Source: Phoronis australis (Eukaryota > Phoronida > Phoronidae). Taken from it: DNA of 64,000 nucleotides. This document shows positions 51,201 through 62,600 of the stretch, piece by piece. The stretch is taken from positions 86,351 to 150,350 of the forward strand of contig NMRA01000231.1 of NCBI GenBank assembly GCA_002633005.1, given 5' to 3'. The notes under the pieces were generated by a model, which saw only the letters and a list, made by a program, of their open reading frames with translations, searched no databases and had not been told where the DNA came from. The position numbers were made by a program, and so were the translations under genes. Positions within the stretch are counted from its first letter, which is position 1. Each line of letters opens with the position of its first letter.

Positions 51201-51594
51201 GAACACCACCCAACCGCTCGTGATTAACGTCGGCGAGCCTTGAAAAAATTGTTACTTCCGATTCGCTTGCTTTAAGATAGGTCCAACTTTTGAACTGTCC
51301 ACAGGCGTAGCTGTAAAAGTCGTCGCAAGGTTTTGCAGATGTGTTCAGGCTGAGAAGAACATAAGAGGAGGCTTCCAGACATCCCTTTGTTACGCACGTC
51401 TTCTTGCCTGCTGAGACACCGAGAACTATTGCAAGTACGATCACAGTTATAAACAACACGACAGTTACGACCGCTAAAAGAATCTCTCGGAATTTAAATG
51501 TTTGATTTTTAAAAGTGATTCCAATGTTTGGCCAAGCAGAATTTTCAAACTCCTTGTACGGTTCAGACATAATGTCCTTTTTGTCGTCAGCCAT
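39285..51594 (-). CDS. M13 (neprilysin/ECE-like) metallopeptidase B
   Basis: Tandem paralogue of M13-A. Exons in transcript order: 51594-51079, 48547-48380, 47352-47293, 46863-46720, about 46040-46008 (33-nt microexon), 45865-45779, 45480-45344, 44520-44199, 43492-43424, 42520-42238, 41569-41424, 40790-40549, 39384-39285. They total 2307 nt, 768 residues, the usual M13 size. A transmembrane helix (ILLAVVTVVLFITVIVLAIV) is followed by conserved Cys residues (KPCDDFYSYACGQF). HELVH at residues 597-601 and Glu666 in MEAIAE supply a full zinc triad, with catalytic Glu598. The neprilysin Asn-Ala motif is MY here, and Asp650 is Glu670. The protein ends CNMF. An in-frame ATG at 51669 is possible, but the one at 51594 gives MADDK, like MADKD in A. 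Likely a surface zinc endopeptidase with altered specificity. Confidence 0.93.
40549..40790 (-). CDS. M13-B exon 12: third zinc-ligand exon
   Basis: 242 nt encoding SYAMEAIAETYGLKQAYLAY and TYCFNRNDAYSYQLVMRN. Glu666 aligns with neprilysin Glu646. One exon here covers what two exons (19988-19821 and 17607-17534) encode in paralogue A, so one gene gained or lost an intron. Confidence 0.93.
42238..42520 (-). CDS. M13-B exon 10: HExxH catalytic exon
   Basis: 283 nt, the same length and phases as the A exon. It encodes YYYNPWNELLVPAGMLQFPL and MSHELVHSIDELG. The zinc His pair and catalytic Glu are intact. The donor is CTTG|GTAAGT. Confidence 0.93.
46008..46040 (-). CDS. M13-B microexon (33 nt)
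   Basis: On the minus strand a TTTTGTCAG acceptor precedes 33 in-frame bases encoding LDQTPEVVKRN, then a GTGAGT donor. It fits between the exons ending KLAN and starting VTHYT. Other M13 proteins have about this much sequence between these blocks. I did not find its counterpart in M13-A. Confidence 0.65.
50927..51059. mobile_element. MITE-like element beside M13-B exon 1
   Basis: CGTTCAGTAACGCTAGGACC at the left is inverted at the right as GGTCCTAGCGTCTACTGAACG less its last base. The core GAGATATTGCCGTGTATTTT and GAGCACGTGA match the element at 20812. It sits about 20 bases past the exon 1 donor at 51078. Confidence 0.72.
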
Positions 51595-54500
51595 TTGCAG
51601 GTTGTCCTGATCCTTCAGCGGCGACCCAGCGACTGAGTAAATTAGGGGGCGTGCTACCTTAATTATCACCCACTCTAGGTGGTGGGAAAACTCTCTAGAT
51701 TAAACTCAGAGCACGCAAAGCCATAAATATTCATCTAGGCCCGTACGTGATAAAGAAAAGAAAGATCGAATTATAAGACTCCGTTATTGTTGTATTGAGA
51801 ATTTAAACGATATACGTACCGTAATAGTAAATAGTGTACTATATGTAGGCCTAGTTGGCAAGAAATTTACTATTGAGCGCCTAATTGATGTTGGAACATT
51901 TTTTAATTACATGTAGCCAGTATTCGTCTTACAAGTATTTGTGTCATCGTAACGAAAATGGAAACAATGTTAATTCTACAGACATAATAGACCTACATTG
52001 CTTTTTAAGGATGTCTACATCAGTAGAGACATGAATTGTAGACTAATTTATCGAGTATGAACAGAGGAATTCATTCGCTGAACGAAGTTACTTTGGGTGT
52101 AATCATAGGGTATTCTGATGAACGAGGTAGTATGGGAGTTGCCGCTCACGGTCGTTTTCCCGTGCAAAAGAACGGCCCTTTACTGAATTTTTTTTTACGA
52201 CACAGTACAACTCATTAAGCCGTTTCAGACTCATAATATGATCAAAAACAGTTTTCGGTGAATCTTTCAGAATTAGTTGAGTGATATGGAATTAACCCCT
52301 GCACTATTAAATAGACATACATGTACGGTACTCGGCGAGAGAAGTGGGTAACTACAGCCACAGTGTGGAATGGAATAGAACCTGACACCCCCTCGGGCCG
52401 CGCGGGCCTAACGCTCTGCCGGCGAGCAAACCACAAGTGTCTTGTCAAAACGCGGCCAAAAAAAAAACGAAAGCCGGATTACAAATTTTACTGTCATAAA
52501 ATCGGTCTCATAATATTCATAACCGTGATAGGATTTCATTTTCGTAACCAATTCAAGCCACTGGCAATCGGGGTACACGCGCCATTTTCGAATTAGCAGT
52601 TAGGGTTGGCTAACCCCAATAACCCGAGGAGCATTTTCTTGATTCGCTGATGGTTTCGATGTTATTGTTGGTAACGCTAATCAGAGTCCAAACATGAAGC
52701 ACAGAGGCGGTTACCCCGTGTGATTCTTTGGGAAAGGCTCGTTTCGTCTCCTATTAATTAGTAGCTATAACTCACCCGAAATTGAAATGTATAAAAACAT
52801 TCTCCTTGGCCGGTTTTACTTAAGTGTTCTGCACACATGCTAATGGGTCCTAAATATACGCATTTGCGTAGTATTACGTATTAGAGACTCCAACCAGGGT
52901 GTCATTGTAATGCCCACTAATGAGGTTCTCAACAAAATGACGAATTTCCCATCGCCACTGTAAATTCAAATTTTAAGTTTTTAGTATGGCCGTCGGTAGC
53001 CGAGCGGAACACGATAGCGCGCCAAATCAGTTAATGCCGGCAAAAGCCATAAAAGTGTTTCAGAAATGTCCGCTTTTTGCCCAGTAGATTTTCTTTCAAT
53101 CCATGGCCCAAGTTGAACGGTTACCGATAGCCGTAGCTCATGCAACCTACAACTGTGAAGGTCAGTTCATGTCCCTATTTTAAAATATTCATTGAACTTT
53201 TAAAACAAAGTTGTGAGCCAATTCCTTATGAAATGGAATTCAAGTTACTTTAGTTTGAAATAAACCGTTAATTATTCTGTAGATAACAGGTAGAAAGCTG
53301 CACTATCGATGTCGTAAATATAGATAAAGAATTTTACAACGCACTTTCCCGACCACTTAGTACCAGATAGCACATACCTCGTACAGATACTCAAATTTTT
53401 GATTTGCCCGATGCTTTATTGTTCTGTTGAGTACATGTAGTAATTCAGTACAGGAGACGGACTGCTCCCCTAAATTACACAAACACACGCACACCGAATG
53501 CTCCATAACCAGTGGCAGATTCCTTATCCGCTCATCGAACTGGTATCCACGGACTGATCCGTGAGAGTGGTGTTTAGTCACCGTTACAGCCGTATAGGGG
53601 GCGTTGCATTTGCTAGCACGTTTGTTTAAAATAAGGATTTTGGTGTTCGGTGGTCCAGGACGATTAATTGGAGAATCGTGAGCACGACAAATCGAACTGT
53701 GCACGAAAGGAAATCTAACTCTAAACAGAATAAGTCTATGAGTATCTGAAAATGGCGCAGCTATCATAAAATGAAAAATGACGACTTCACGTGCGTGTTA
53801 GCTATGGTTCAGGGGTAAGACTAGAAGTTTTGGTTAGGGCGGAGGCGACGAAGGTAATTTGCCACTAGCAAGTTGCCTAAAATCCTTTAAAACCTCGAGT
53901 GTCTAGATTAGAGGAGGAAGTGCAAGCACACTTGTTTTTTCGGGAATGTTCACCATTTGTTAAAGGTATCCTGAACATTTCCAGTCGATTTCTATAAAAG
54001 TGGACTTAATAAAATAGCAGATCCTCATATCGGAAGTTCAAACCTGAATTGCCCCCTAAACAGATACAAGCTAAATCCACTCAATTTTTTCCACAACGCT
54101 CTGTTCGTTATAAGACAACTGCACAGCGAGATCAAATTTTAAAAACGGCTGTACAGTATCAGTGGCAGGTTCATTCGATACGTTACGATACGTTGTTAAG
54201 CAAGCCCAAGAGTTGAGTGAAGTCAGCGCTCTGTTTGCTCACTCGCCGCTTCATAGTTTTAGGGGACGAGGGCGTCTTGCCCCACCCTGCTCTGCAAAAT
54301 ACAACAACCCACGACATGTTTTTTCGAAAGTAGTCACGCTAGCGGTAGTTTCACGGTGTTCGCTTTGAAATTCCGTTGATTTTTTATACTTCCTCTGGAC
54401 GGGTTCGGTTGCTGTGGATTTGGATGCGTTTTAGAAACCTATCTGTTGCATGGTTTATTTGTTACTAAGCAACGCTTTTGAATCTGTCCTCGCAACACTG

Positions 54501-56497
54501 GGGAATTTTCTGCACGGCCCAGCCGAATGAAGTTGCATTACGTAAATACAAACCAAATCTTCAATCAAATTGGTGTGTTTGCTGTTTCCCCGGCACTGAA
54601 TAAATTCTCGTCCTAATGAACACGGCTTTAGAAAAGTAAGTTGGTAAGGTCAGGGTAACACGGGGCAGCAGATACAGTAGCTACATTAGATAACTCAGTC
54701 AACTCATATAATACAGTGTATTCACAAGTATTAGCAACAATATGACAGAATACATGACTTGCATAGAATAGCCACCGACAAATGTACGAAATTAGGGCAA
54801 CATTTAACATGGTGGACAAGTAGTATTTTATATTCTCATTTTCCATAAAAGGTATGTAGCATTTTAATTAATATTTTCCCACACTGAGGTTGTGTACCAC
54901 AGCTACCAGACAGTGTTTTAAACACACAAAAATGGAAAAGAGGAACTTTTGCAGTTATGTTGGTCTACAACGTATACAACCTTTCACCTAGGAACAGCAG
55001 TCTGTATACCAGGTTTGAAGGTATTTTACATTTTAGACAATGTGGATGAAACTGTTAAAAAGTTCATAGGCCTTCAGGACTTGATTTCATTACAAAAGAT
55101 CCCAAGCTATGTACCTAAGGACAAAATTCTTTGTTCAGTCACAAGTCAAGTGATTTGAGGGACTTAATCAAGCTATCTGAATAGCTATTGGTTGCAGTTC
55201 CTACTGGGATTCTTTTGAAAATGCAAGTTAAGATATCACCCTGCAGAGGCACAGATCCTGCACTTCCTTTCACAAAAACATTGTGCCTTGGATAAAGCTG
55301 GGGTTACACAGGAACCTAAACATGTCTAAATTGGGCCAACGTCCGAACTGGGTAATTGGACTCGTGTGAAACTTTCCGATAACTATGCCTTATGAAATGT
55401 ATTTCCAAAACGCCAGATAATGCAGAGAACCCACCATATGCCAGCATACATTTTGCAAGGCACTGAAATGATTTCTGAAGACAACAAGCGCAAAAGTTGA
55501 AAAAGAGGAAAAAAGACATGACAGTTGTGTGCGATTTTGAATCATGTACTTTACAGTGATAGACAACAGAAAGTCCAACAGGAACGAAGTTGTCCTGACA
55601 GTGGAGATGTTAGGTTTTTATGAAAACTGATGAGTGGCTCCCCTGTACCTGTCCCCTTTCCCTCCCTCTCTGACTCAACACAATCAATCAACAAAAATCC
55701 CAAGTTTAAACAAGTGACTAGTTCATTCTCTTGTACAATAATTTACGTCAGATTCCTTAAGGTCTTATATCAATATGCAATACAACTACAAAACAATAGT
55801 ATTCACACAAATAAGCCATTCCTGGTCATCATGGCTAATTTTGTTAACAGCAAAAATGTCAGGTAATAAATTGGGGCACAACTGAAACTGCAGAATAGCT
55901 TAGTTACCTCAATGACTTTCTTGTTAATTTCCATTTCTTCTCAGTCAGAAGGGAAGACCTCTCTGGCAACAAATTTGGCTTCCACCAAGCCACCATGAAG
56001 GGGAATTGTGTGTCATTTTGTCTGAAAACTTTTGGCTTATATTGTAACTCCAGTACTAGAGAAGTGTCAACAAAAACTGCGAGGTTAGTTGAATTTCAGA
56101 CTGGCTACAACAGTTAACCGACAGGGAAGTTATTGCAGTTTGATGTTTTAGTAATTAAAGTTATTGCAAGATGATGGCCCAAAAACGTTATGCAAAATGT
56201 ATTTTTTAACTTTGAAGAACCTTACATGAGGTTGGATAAGAAGCAAATGAAGTGCTTACAGTAATTACAGTAATTTCATTGAGAACCCCCCCCTCCTTTT
56301 GGGCCAAATCACCACAATTATATAATATAAGCTGTCCAATCACACGATCCCCTTCCTGGAGCAATTCACACACACCATCCAATGTAGCATATGTGAACAT
56401 AATGTGTACATATGGTCTATTTCAAAAACATGCACCAAAGATTAAAATAAATAATTGTATGAACTAACAGAATCATACCAAACATTTTGCTAGCATG
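51595..56497. other. spacer between the FBXO30/40-like gene and M13-B
   Basis: About 4.9 kb expected to hold the M13-B promoter and the 3' untranslated region of the F-box gene. The open frames present are short, lack splice context and match nothing I recognise. A tRNA-like A box (GGTAGCCGAGCGG) occurs at about 52990 without a convincing B box. Confidence 0.4.
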
Positions 56498-59400
56498 CTA
56501 TTTACTGGTGACTGCACTATGTATTTCACTCTGCATCCCGCCAATCAATCCAGGAAGCTGAATCTTCTCAGTCTTTTGAGGACTTGTCTTGTTGAATGGA
56601 CAAACTTTCAAATGCTCCGAAATAGGATTATGTCCAGTGAAGTGCCACCTGTTGACAGGGGTGAAGGCCGAGGAAAAGAACCACCTCTGAAATGAGATGC
56701 TCAGTTTTATTTGTGGTGCCAAACTGAACAGTTCCTGTTCATTATTAGCATGTTCAAGTTGGCTACACTGTTGCATGTTTTTTTTTAATATCGAAGTGCA
56801 ATGAATGAATGATTTTTAGTAACTAAAATTTTGCCACTTTCATACAGTAGACATAAGTAGCATGACTCATAGTTTGTACACTTGATATTCAGAGCCTCAA
56901 TTGGATACATGGACGCCAAGGCAAGCTTTCAAACTAAACTGGGCAGTGTCGAAATTTTAGGTGTGCAAAACAGCGACTAAACAATCCTTTGAATTCTGTC
57001 ACAATCTTTTTTAAAAAAAAACAGTTGCAGGCGGTCTGATACATGCTGTACCAGACATGCGCAGGCCTCGTATTTTGGCCCATTGCACTGATCACCTGGA
57101 ACTATTTCATGCTTTATTGATATATGGTTAAAACCGAGCTGAGGAGCTAGATATCTAGCTCAAGGGTTTAGCAGTATGTTCTGGTGGGACTCGAACCCAC
57201 AATCTCGAGTAAAGAAAACGGGCACTTATCAACCAGGCCACACTGCCTCCTGTCACTATCTTGGCAAGTGCGGAACCATGCACTTAGTAGAAATTGGGAC
57301 AACTAGCCTTGCAAGTCCTTGTGCAAATCAACAACTATCGGCTAGGTACAATGATGTCACATTAAACTCTGACTAGGGTAAAGTTCAACAAGATTACCTT
57401 TTTATTGCCACAAATGTTTGACTTAATTGCCATATTATTGTGGCAAGAAATATACACGTCTAACTTTGACAGAGTCTGACAGAATTGGAAGTCTGTTCCG
57501 TTTATTTTGAAACTACTGTTTCAGTAGAAAGCCTGGTCATTTTCCACATTCCACTTTAAGCCCTTTCATACTGACTTAACTCCGGTCTGAGGGGAGCGTC
57601 GATGTAAACAGCGCAGCTAACTGGACCATTCATACTGGCTTCCGTAGTTAATGAACATCGAAGTAAGCGGTTGTGTGCCGCTGTCGTCATCGAAGTTATC
57701 GCAAGGTAGCGTTGGACGCTAAGATTTTTTTCAATGTTTCAATTTGGAAATATTTACATGTGCTAAGTGACATTAAACTTATTTTTAAATTGATTGGTTA
57801 CTATTAGAGCAAAATATAAGCACCTATTAGTGACGGTACTACCTTGTAACTGTTGACGATAACAGTGGCACCTGGCGATAACTTCGATTGGACTGGAGTT
57901 AAGCGTTCATACTGCACCGCGGCGTCTATGCTGCGGTCTCAAATCCACCTGTTAACTGCGATCCAGGACCGGAGTTAAGCGTTCATACTGACCGCAACTA
58001 CTCAAACCATCGACTCGTCGACGTTAGTATGAAAGGCCTTTTTCACAAATACCCGGTAAGTGTAAAATTCTATAGTGTGTTAGACATGACTAAAAAGAAT
58101 AATGTTTTCCAGTCATTCATTTTTTGTATTTGCAAATAGCCTGATTTTTCCTATAAATTTGTTTTTGTCAAAAATGAAGTCACTGCTCTAAAAAATTGAA
58201 CATTTTTCTGGGGTCTCACGTAATTTTACATCTGAGTCAGCTATGGAGATTTGCCAAGTGACATGCTGATTCTCACTAACCCCTGCTCCACATCTGACCA
58301 TTCACTAACCTTGTAAGAGATCTCCCACATAGGTTTGACACTGTCAGGGTTCTTCTCCCACTGAAGTATGACCAACCCTCTCTCCTCTAGCAGACTACAG
58401 CAAACTTCTCGCATCTTCCTGCATGTTACGGAGAGATGACGGATACTGAATGCGTCTAAACAACGAGCAATTTCTTGCAATATCTCAAACGGCAATGCTA
58501 GTATGCCTTGATAGTCAGTATACAAAAAATCCATTTTCTCACAGTCGGACGTTTCAGTTAGATCACAACTGGCATTCGATTCGATGGCTAAGTTTTCATT
58601 CGGTACAGGCGTACTAACTCCAAAGCTTTCATTGACTACACTGTGAACGAGCTCAAAGCCTTGATCATTTGGACAGAATCTGCGGAAGGAATACGTGCAA
58701 CCGGCATTTGCCAGCGGACAACGATCTTGCATCCAACCATTAACGCCGGGATGGATATCACTGTGTATATTCTTCATATGCGAGCAGTACTCATCCCGGC
58801 GGAAGCCCTGTGCACACAAAAACGTATACATTGACTTGGGCTTAGTTTGATACCGGGGCACTGACTCAACTGTTAGATCCAAGCTGAGACGAGTAACATT
58901 TGGAGCAGGCGGAGGACTGGGAGGCCTAGGAGTTATATCCTCTGCCAGAGTTTCAACGTCCTTTTCTACTGAATCTCCACCAGCAGTATCGAGAGCACTT
59001 TCAGGCAGCACTTCCAACTGATGTGAACTCTGTGGTTCTGTAAATAGTTTATCACATATACTCTTCTGTAAACCAGGCGGATGCTTATAAAGTTCCCATG
59101 GTGCATCACTGCCATCATCTGAAATGGTGGCAGACGTATCGCTAGAAATGCTCTTCTCCTTAAAGGATGACGACTGAGCAAAAGGCATGGCAGGATATCG
59201 TCGTGTGAGGCTGTTGCGTAGAGCTCGGTGAACTTTCCGAGGCAGCTTCAGAGATTCATTGAGCATTCGTTGGTCCCGGAGTGCAAGGGCAACATCCAGC
59301 TGCTGTTGGTCGTTCTGTTCTCTCGAAGAAATTGTTCTCAAACCGTCGCGGTGAGGTCGCTCTCGAGAAAACGATGGCCAGCGATTCCACTCCATCGTAC

Positions 59401-59683
59401 AGAAGACCACACTAGCCGGGCACTTCTCTAAGTGTTTGCCGAGTTTTGATCGAGGCAAAATGATGGGACAGCCAAGTGAATGATTCACACAACGCACTTT
59501 TGCATTGGGACAAACCATCGAGTGGTCCAGCTGTTTGCAACCATGGAAACGTGCACCGCACTCCTCACGACAGTCCATCATCTCGCAGCAGTCTGTGTTG
59601 TCAACGAACGTAGTACAGTTCCGTCGGAAGCATGTCTTACAATGGTAATGTATTGACACGTCCAGCACGCAGCCATCGGCCAT
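56498..59683 (-). CDS. FBXO30/FBXO40-like F-box protein with TRAF-type zinc finger
   Basis: Substrate receptor of an SCF ubiquitin ligase (family knowledge: FBXO30 and FBXO40 recruit targets to SKP1-CUL1). Two coding exons, 59683-58310 and 56686-56498, join in phase 0 across an AAG|GTTAGT donor and a TTTCAG|AGG acceptor to give 520 residues, shorter than the roughly 700-745 of vertebrate members. Residues about 15-105 form a Cys/His-rich TRAF-type zinc finger (HYHCKTCF, VCPNAKVRCVNHSLGCP, CPASVVFCTMEWNRWP). A linker rich in Ser and Pro follows, then a second Cys/His segment (FLCAQGFRRDEYCSHMKNIH). The F-box is at about 394-440 (LALPFEILQEIARCLDAFSI). Exon 2 encodes the family C-terminal block (WFFSSAFTPVNRWHF, HLKVCPFNK). 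The start MADGC has a good context and lies nine bases after an apparent splice acceptor, which implies a 5' untranslated exon upstream. It could be the single invertebrate pro-orthologue of both vertebrate genes. Confidence 0.9.
57160..57260 (-). mobile_element. tRNA-derived SINE head in F-box gene intron
   Basis: On the minus strand the A box TGGCCTGGTTGATAAGTGC (57222-57240) is followed by a perfect B box GGTTCGAGTCC (57187-57197) inside a five-base T stem (GTGGG/CCCAC). The anticodon arm is not well formed, so this is more likely a tRNA-derived SINE than a working tRNA gene. Confidence 0.55.
57558..58040. mobile_element. MITE, about 480 bp, in F-box gene intron
   Basis: AAGCCCTTTCATACTGACTT on the left and ACGTTAGTATGAAAGGCCTT on the right are inverted with few mismatches. 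The interior has two direct copies of GGAGTTAAGCGTTCATACTG. It has no coding frame. It sits between the two coding exons of the F-box gene. Confidence 0.7.
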
Positions 59684-62600
59684 CTTGCCATACTGAAATT
59701 GAAAGATGCCCCAATCAAGAAGTGTCTCTACAAAGACAGGAATGCATGATAAGCAACATGCAGGAAACATCTGATAATATTAATCGATTGCTGGGAACTG
59801 TGAAATCTCACCAATTTTGGACAAAAATTGAGTTTTTTTCAAAGCTTTCTAGCATTGTTAGGAATGCCCAGTTTCTTAAACTTAGTCTGACAGTAGCTAA
59901 GGTGTAGACCTTTAAAATGTTCAATTATTTAGTTGGTGCTAATTCTTTCGTGAAAAAAATGAAGAAATAAAATTTTACTTATCAATCTTATTGTACCCTA
60001 AATTGGTGAGATTTTACAGCATTCATATCGATCTCAAATTAAACTCCAAATCACAGCACCACAGTGTATCACAAGACAGGAAACACGAGATAGACAAGAG
60101 AAATTGTATCTTTCCGTTTTCGCATAAAACTTAAGTAACACAGACTTAATGCACAAATTTCAAGTTTATTGCCATAGCTACCATCACATGACGCTAAACT
60201 GTGGGTATTCACAACAATTTTTGAGGTAGCTGAGATTATACCATAGTATTTATTGAATGGTAGATTAACAGAACTTTTATTAAAAAGCTTCTGTAGTGAA
60301 ATTGGTTTGAACAAAAATACATAAAAACATGTATGGTGCATGAATGATATAGGCAGGGCATGGGAAAAATACACACAAATTGTACACAAATTTACTGTAA
60401 ACCAGCGCTATGATATGGTATGAATATGAATTATTACACTACAGTCTTTTTGCACTCCATATGTTTTTTGAGATAAACATAATTTATTAATTCATCCAAC
60501 AAAAATACATGTACAGAAACATAAATTCTAACCACTAGAATTACATCAAACAAATTAAAACACTATCCAACCCTATAAAAACTAATTACTATGCAAAAAC
60601 AATACCATCTTGCGTCGAATCTATCAGGTGCCAATTTATGATAATAAATAATTTTTCCAGGTTGTGGTAATCACAAATCTCCCATCTCACTGAAATTTGG
60701 GCTCACCGTTTTGCAATCTTTGACTCTAGAAATGAAATTTCTCAAAGTAACTTAAATTTACAACTTCACACGCCATCTGTTGGTCACATCATGTGTTCTA
60801 TAGAGATTAGAGAAGTCTGATAAGATCTCTTCCCCAACTTTGGGTTAGATGTCTCCCATTAAGTCTAACTGGACTTCTGTAATTGACCTTGGACCATACA
60901 GTTCATGGCACTAAAGCATATCCACTGACAACAGAAAGTCCTGGGTTTGAGCTCCGGTAGGAACAGAGATCCTTTCAGACTTCACTCTGGGTCACGTGAA
61001 GTGTTAAACACATAGCTTGTAAGAAAACTCATGTAATTCTTACCCGTAACCTCAAAAATGTATCTTTCTTTCAAGCAAAGAATTTTAGACACAACAATTC
61101 TTATTATCCAAAACTTTAAGACTAACATACTACATGGTCTGAGTGCACACTGTTTGCAATTTATGACACGGCAATGTACAATGAGGAAATTAACATTTCA
61201 AAGAACATCTGAGTGCTTAGCCCATTGGACCGAGCAAATGTTAAGAATCCAGCAACTTTTTTCTCTGAAACAGAAGCCTGCATTGATCACAAATAGTCAA
61301 ACCAAGTAAAAATGTGCTCCAATCAATTCATACTGTTCTGCTGACATCCAAAACAAACAATCATTATGGCTAATGTCTATACACTCACTCCAGCCCAGGA
61401 ATAACATTTGTGATATGAACAATGCTATGTAATGACCATTCTTAAAGCTGAGGATAAGTTTATAACAAGAGTGGCTGGGATGCCCTTGTGGAGCTGAATG
61501 TATGTCTAATGAATGAAATCTATGAAAACCGATGGCCATGTTATAAAAGGCTGAAATATTAATCGTTCTCGTTTTATATGACAATTTTATTAGAAATAGA
61601 ACAAAGCGAAATTCTACAACCACCAAAACAGTATGTAAAAAACTGAAATAAACGCGTGTTCAGGTGAATGGATTGGATTGATGCACCATCAAATAGCACA
61701 GTTTTACCCTCAATCACTACCTGTAGACTTCATTGCTGTCTTCTCATGACAAAATAGATCGCTTGAAAAAATTTCCCACGCACTACAGAATTTGATGATT
61801 GTGCCGCACTTAACCAGAGTTAGGGTCATGGATAACCTTATTTGTAAGTGTCTCTACTTAGCCAAAAATCTACAAAACAATAGATTTTAACCAGTCAGTA
61901 AAGAATATCTTTTGTTAAAGTAGAAAGCCTATAGAATTTGATTATTGACTTTTTACCAACCTGCCATTAATTGGGTCATGTTACCGTGTCTTTTTAGAAA
62001 AATTTTACAAAAAAGAAAGGTATGTTGATAGCAAATAATATTTGATTTATATGTCTGAAATGAGATCAGATTTCAAAAACAGTGTTCCTCATAGATGAGA
62101 ATATGTATATTCCTAGCTTCCATTTAAATGATGATAACAAATACTTGATCTCCGCGCAGTGTACTGGGACCTGCTACGTGATTCTTCTTGACATGAGCAA
62201 ATTCCCCGTGTTGTTTTATTTTATTCCACTATAGAAAAGTGTGCACCTGGTGGTGAACCAAGTCCGCGAGAAATGAACGAAACAGCTGTACACTGACACC
62301 ATTAAAAGTACGGCTTTTCGGTTCCAAAAGGGATCTTTATTTATTATTATTAGTGTTTGTCAGTTTTCTAAAATATTTCGTTTTCATTTTATGCAACTTG
62401 AAGAGTTTTTCTCATGAAAATCAGTTGCCACTCATACAAAAGTGGAACATTGCAAAAAATACCCGAGCAAGATCTTGGAGAAAAGTGCATGAAGCCCAGC
62501 AATGTTCTCCACAACCTGTTTGACTCGTCACTGCGTGGAGTTTGAATTTTGTCATGAGGAGTTAGGCTTACTTGCGTCAAGTTTGGTAACCAATGCAACG

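Noticed and set aside
52985-53060. tRNA-like GGTAGCCGAGCGG
   Set aside because: Only an A-box-like stretch is present. No B box lies at the right distance.
53357-53767. 136-codon open frame on the minus strand as a gene
   Set aside because: No recognisable domain, low-complexity flanks and no splice context. Likely chance.
51595-56497. A third M13 paralogue upstream of M13-B
   Set aside because: I looked for HExxH, VPAG and the CxDFFxYACG block on both strands and found none in this spacer.
57160-57260. Functional tRNA gene on the minus strand
   Set aside because: A and B boxes are good but the anticodon and acceptor stems do not form, so a SINE head is more likely.
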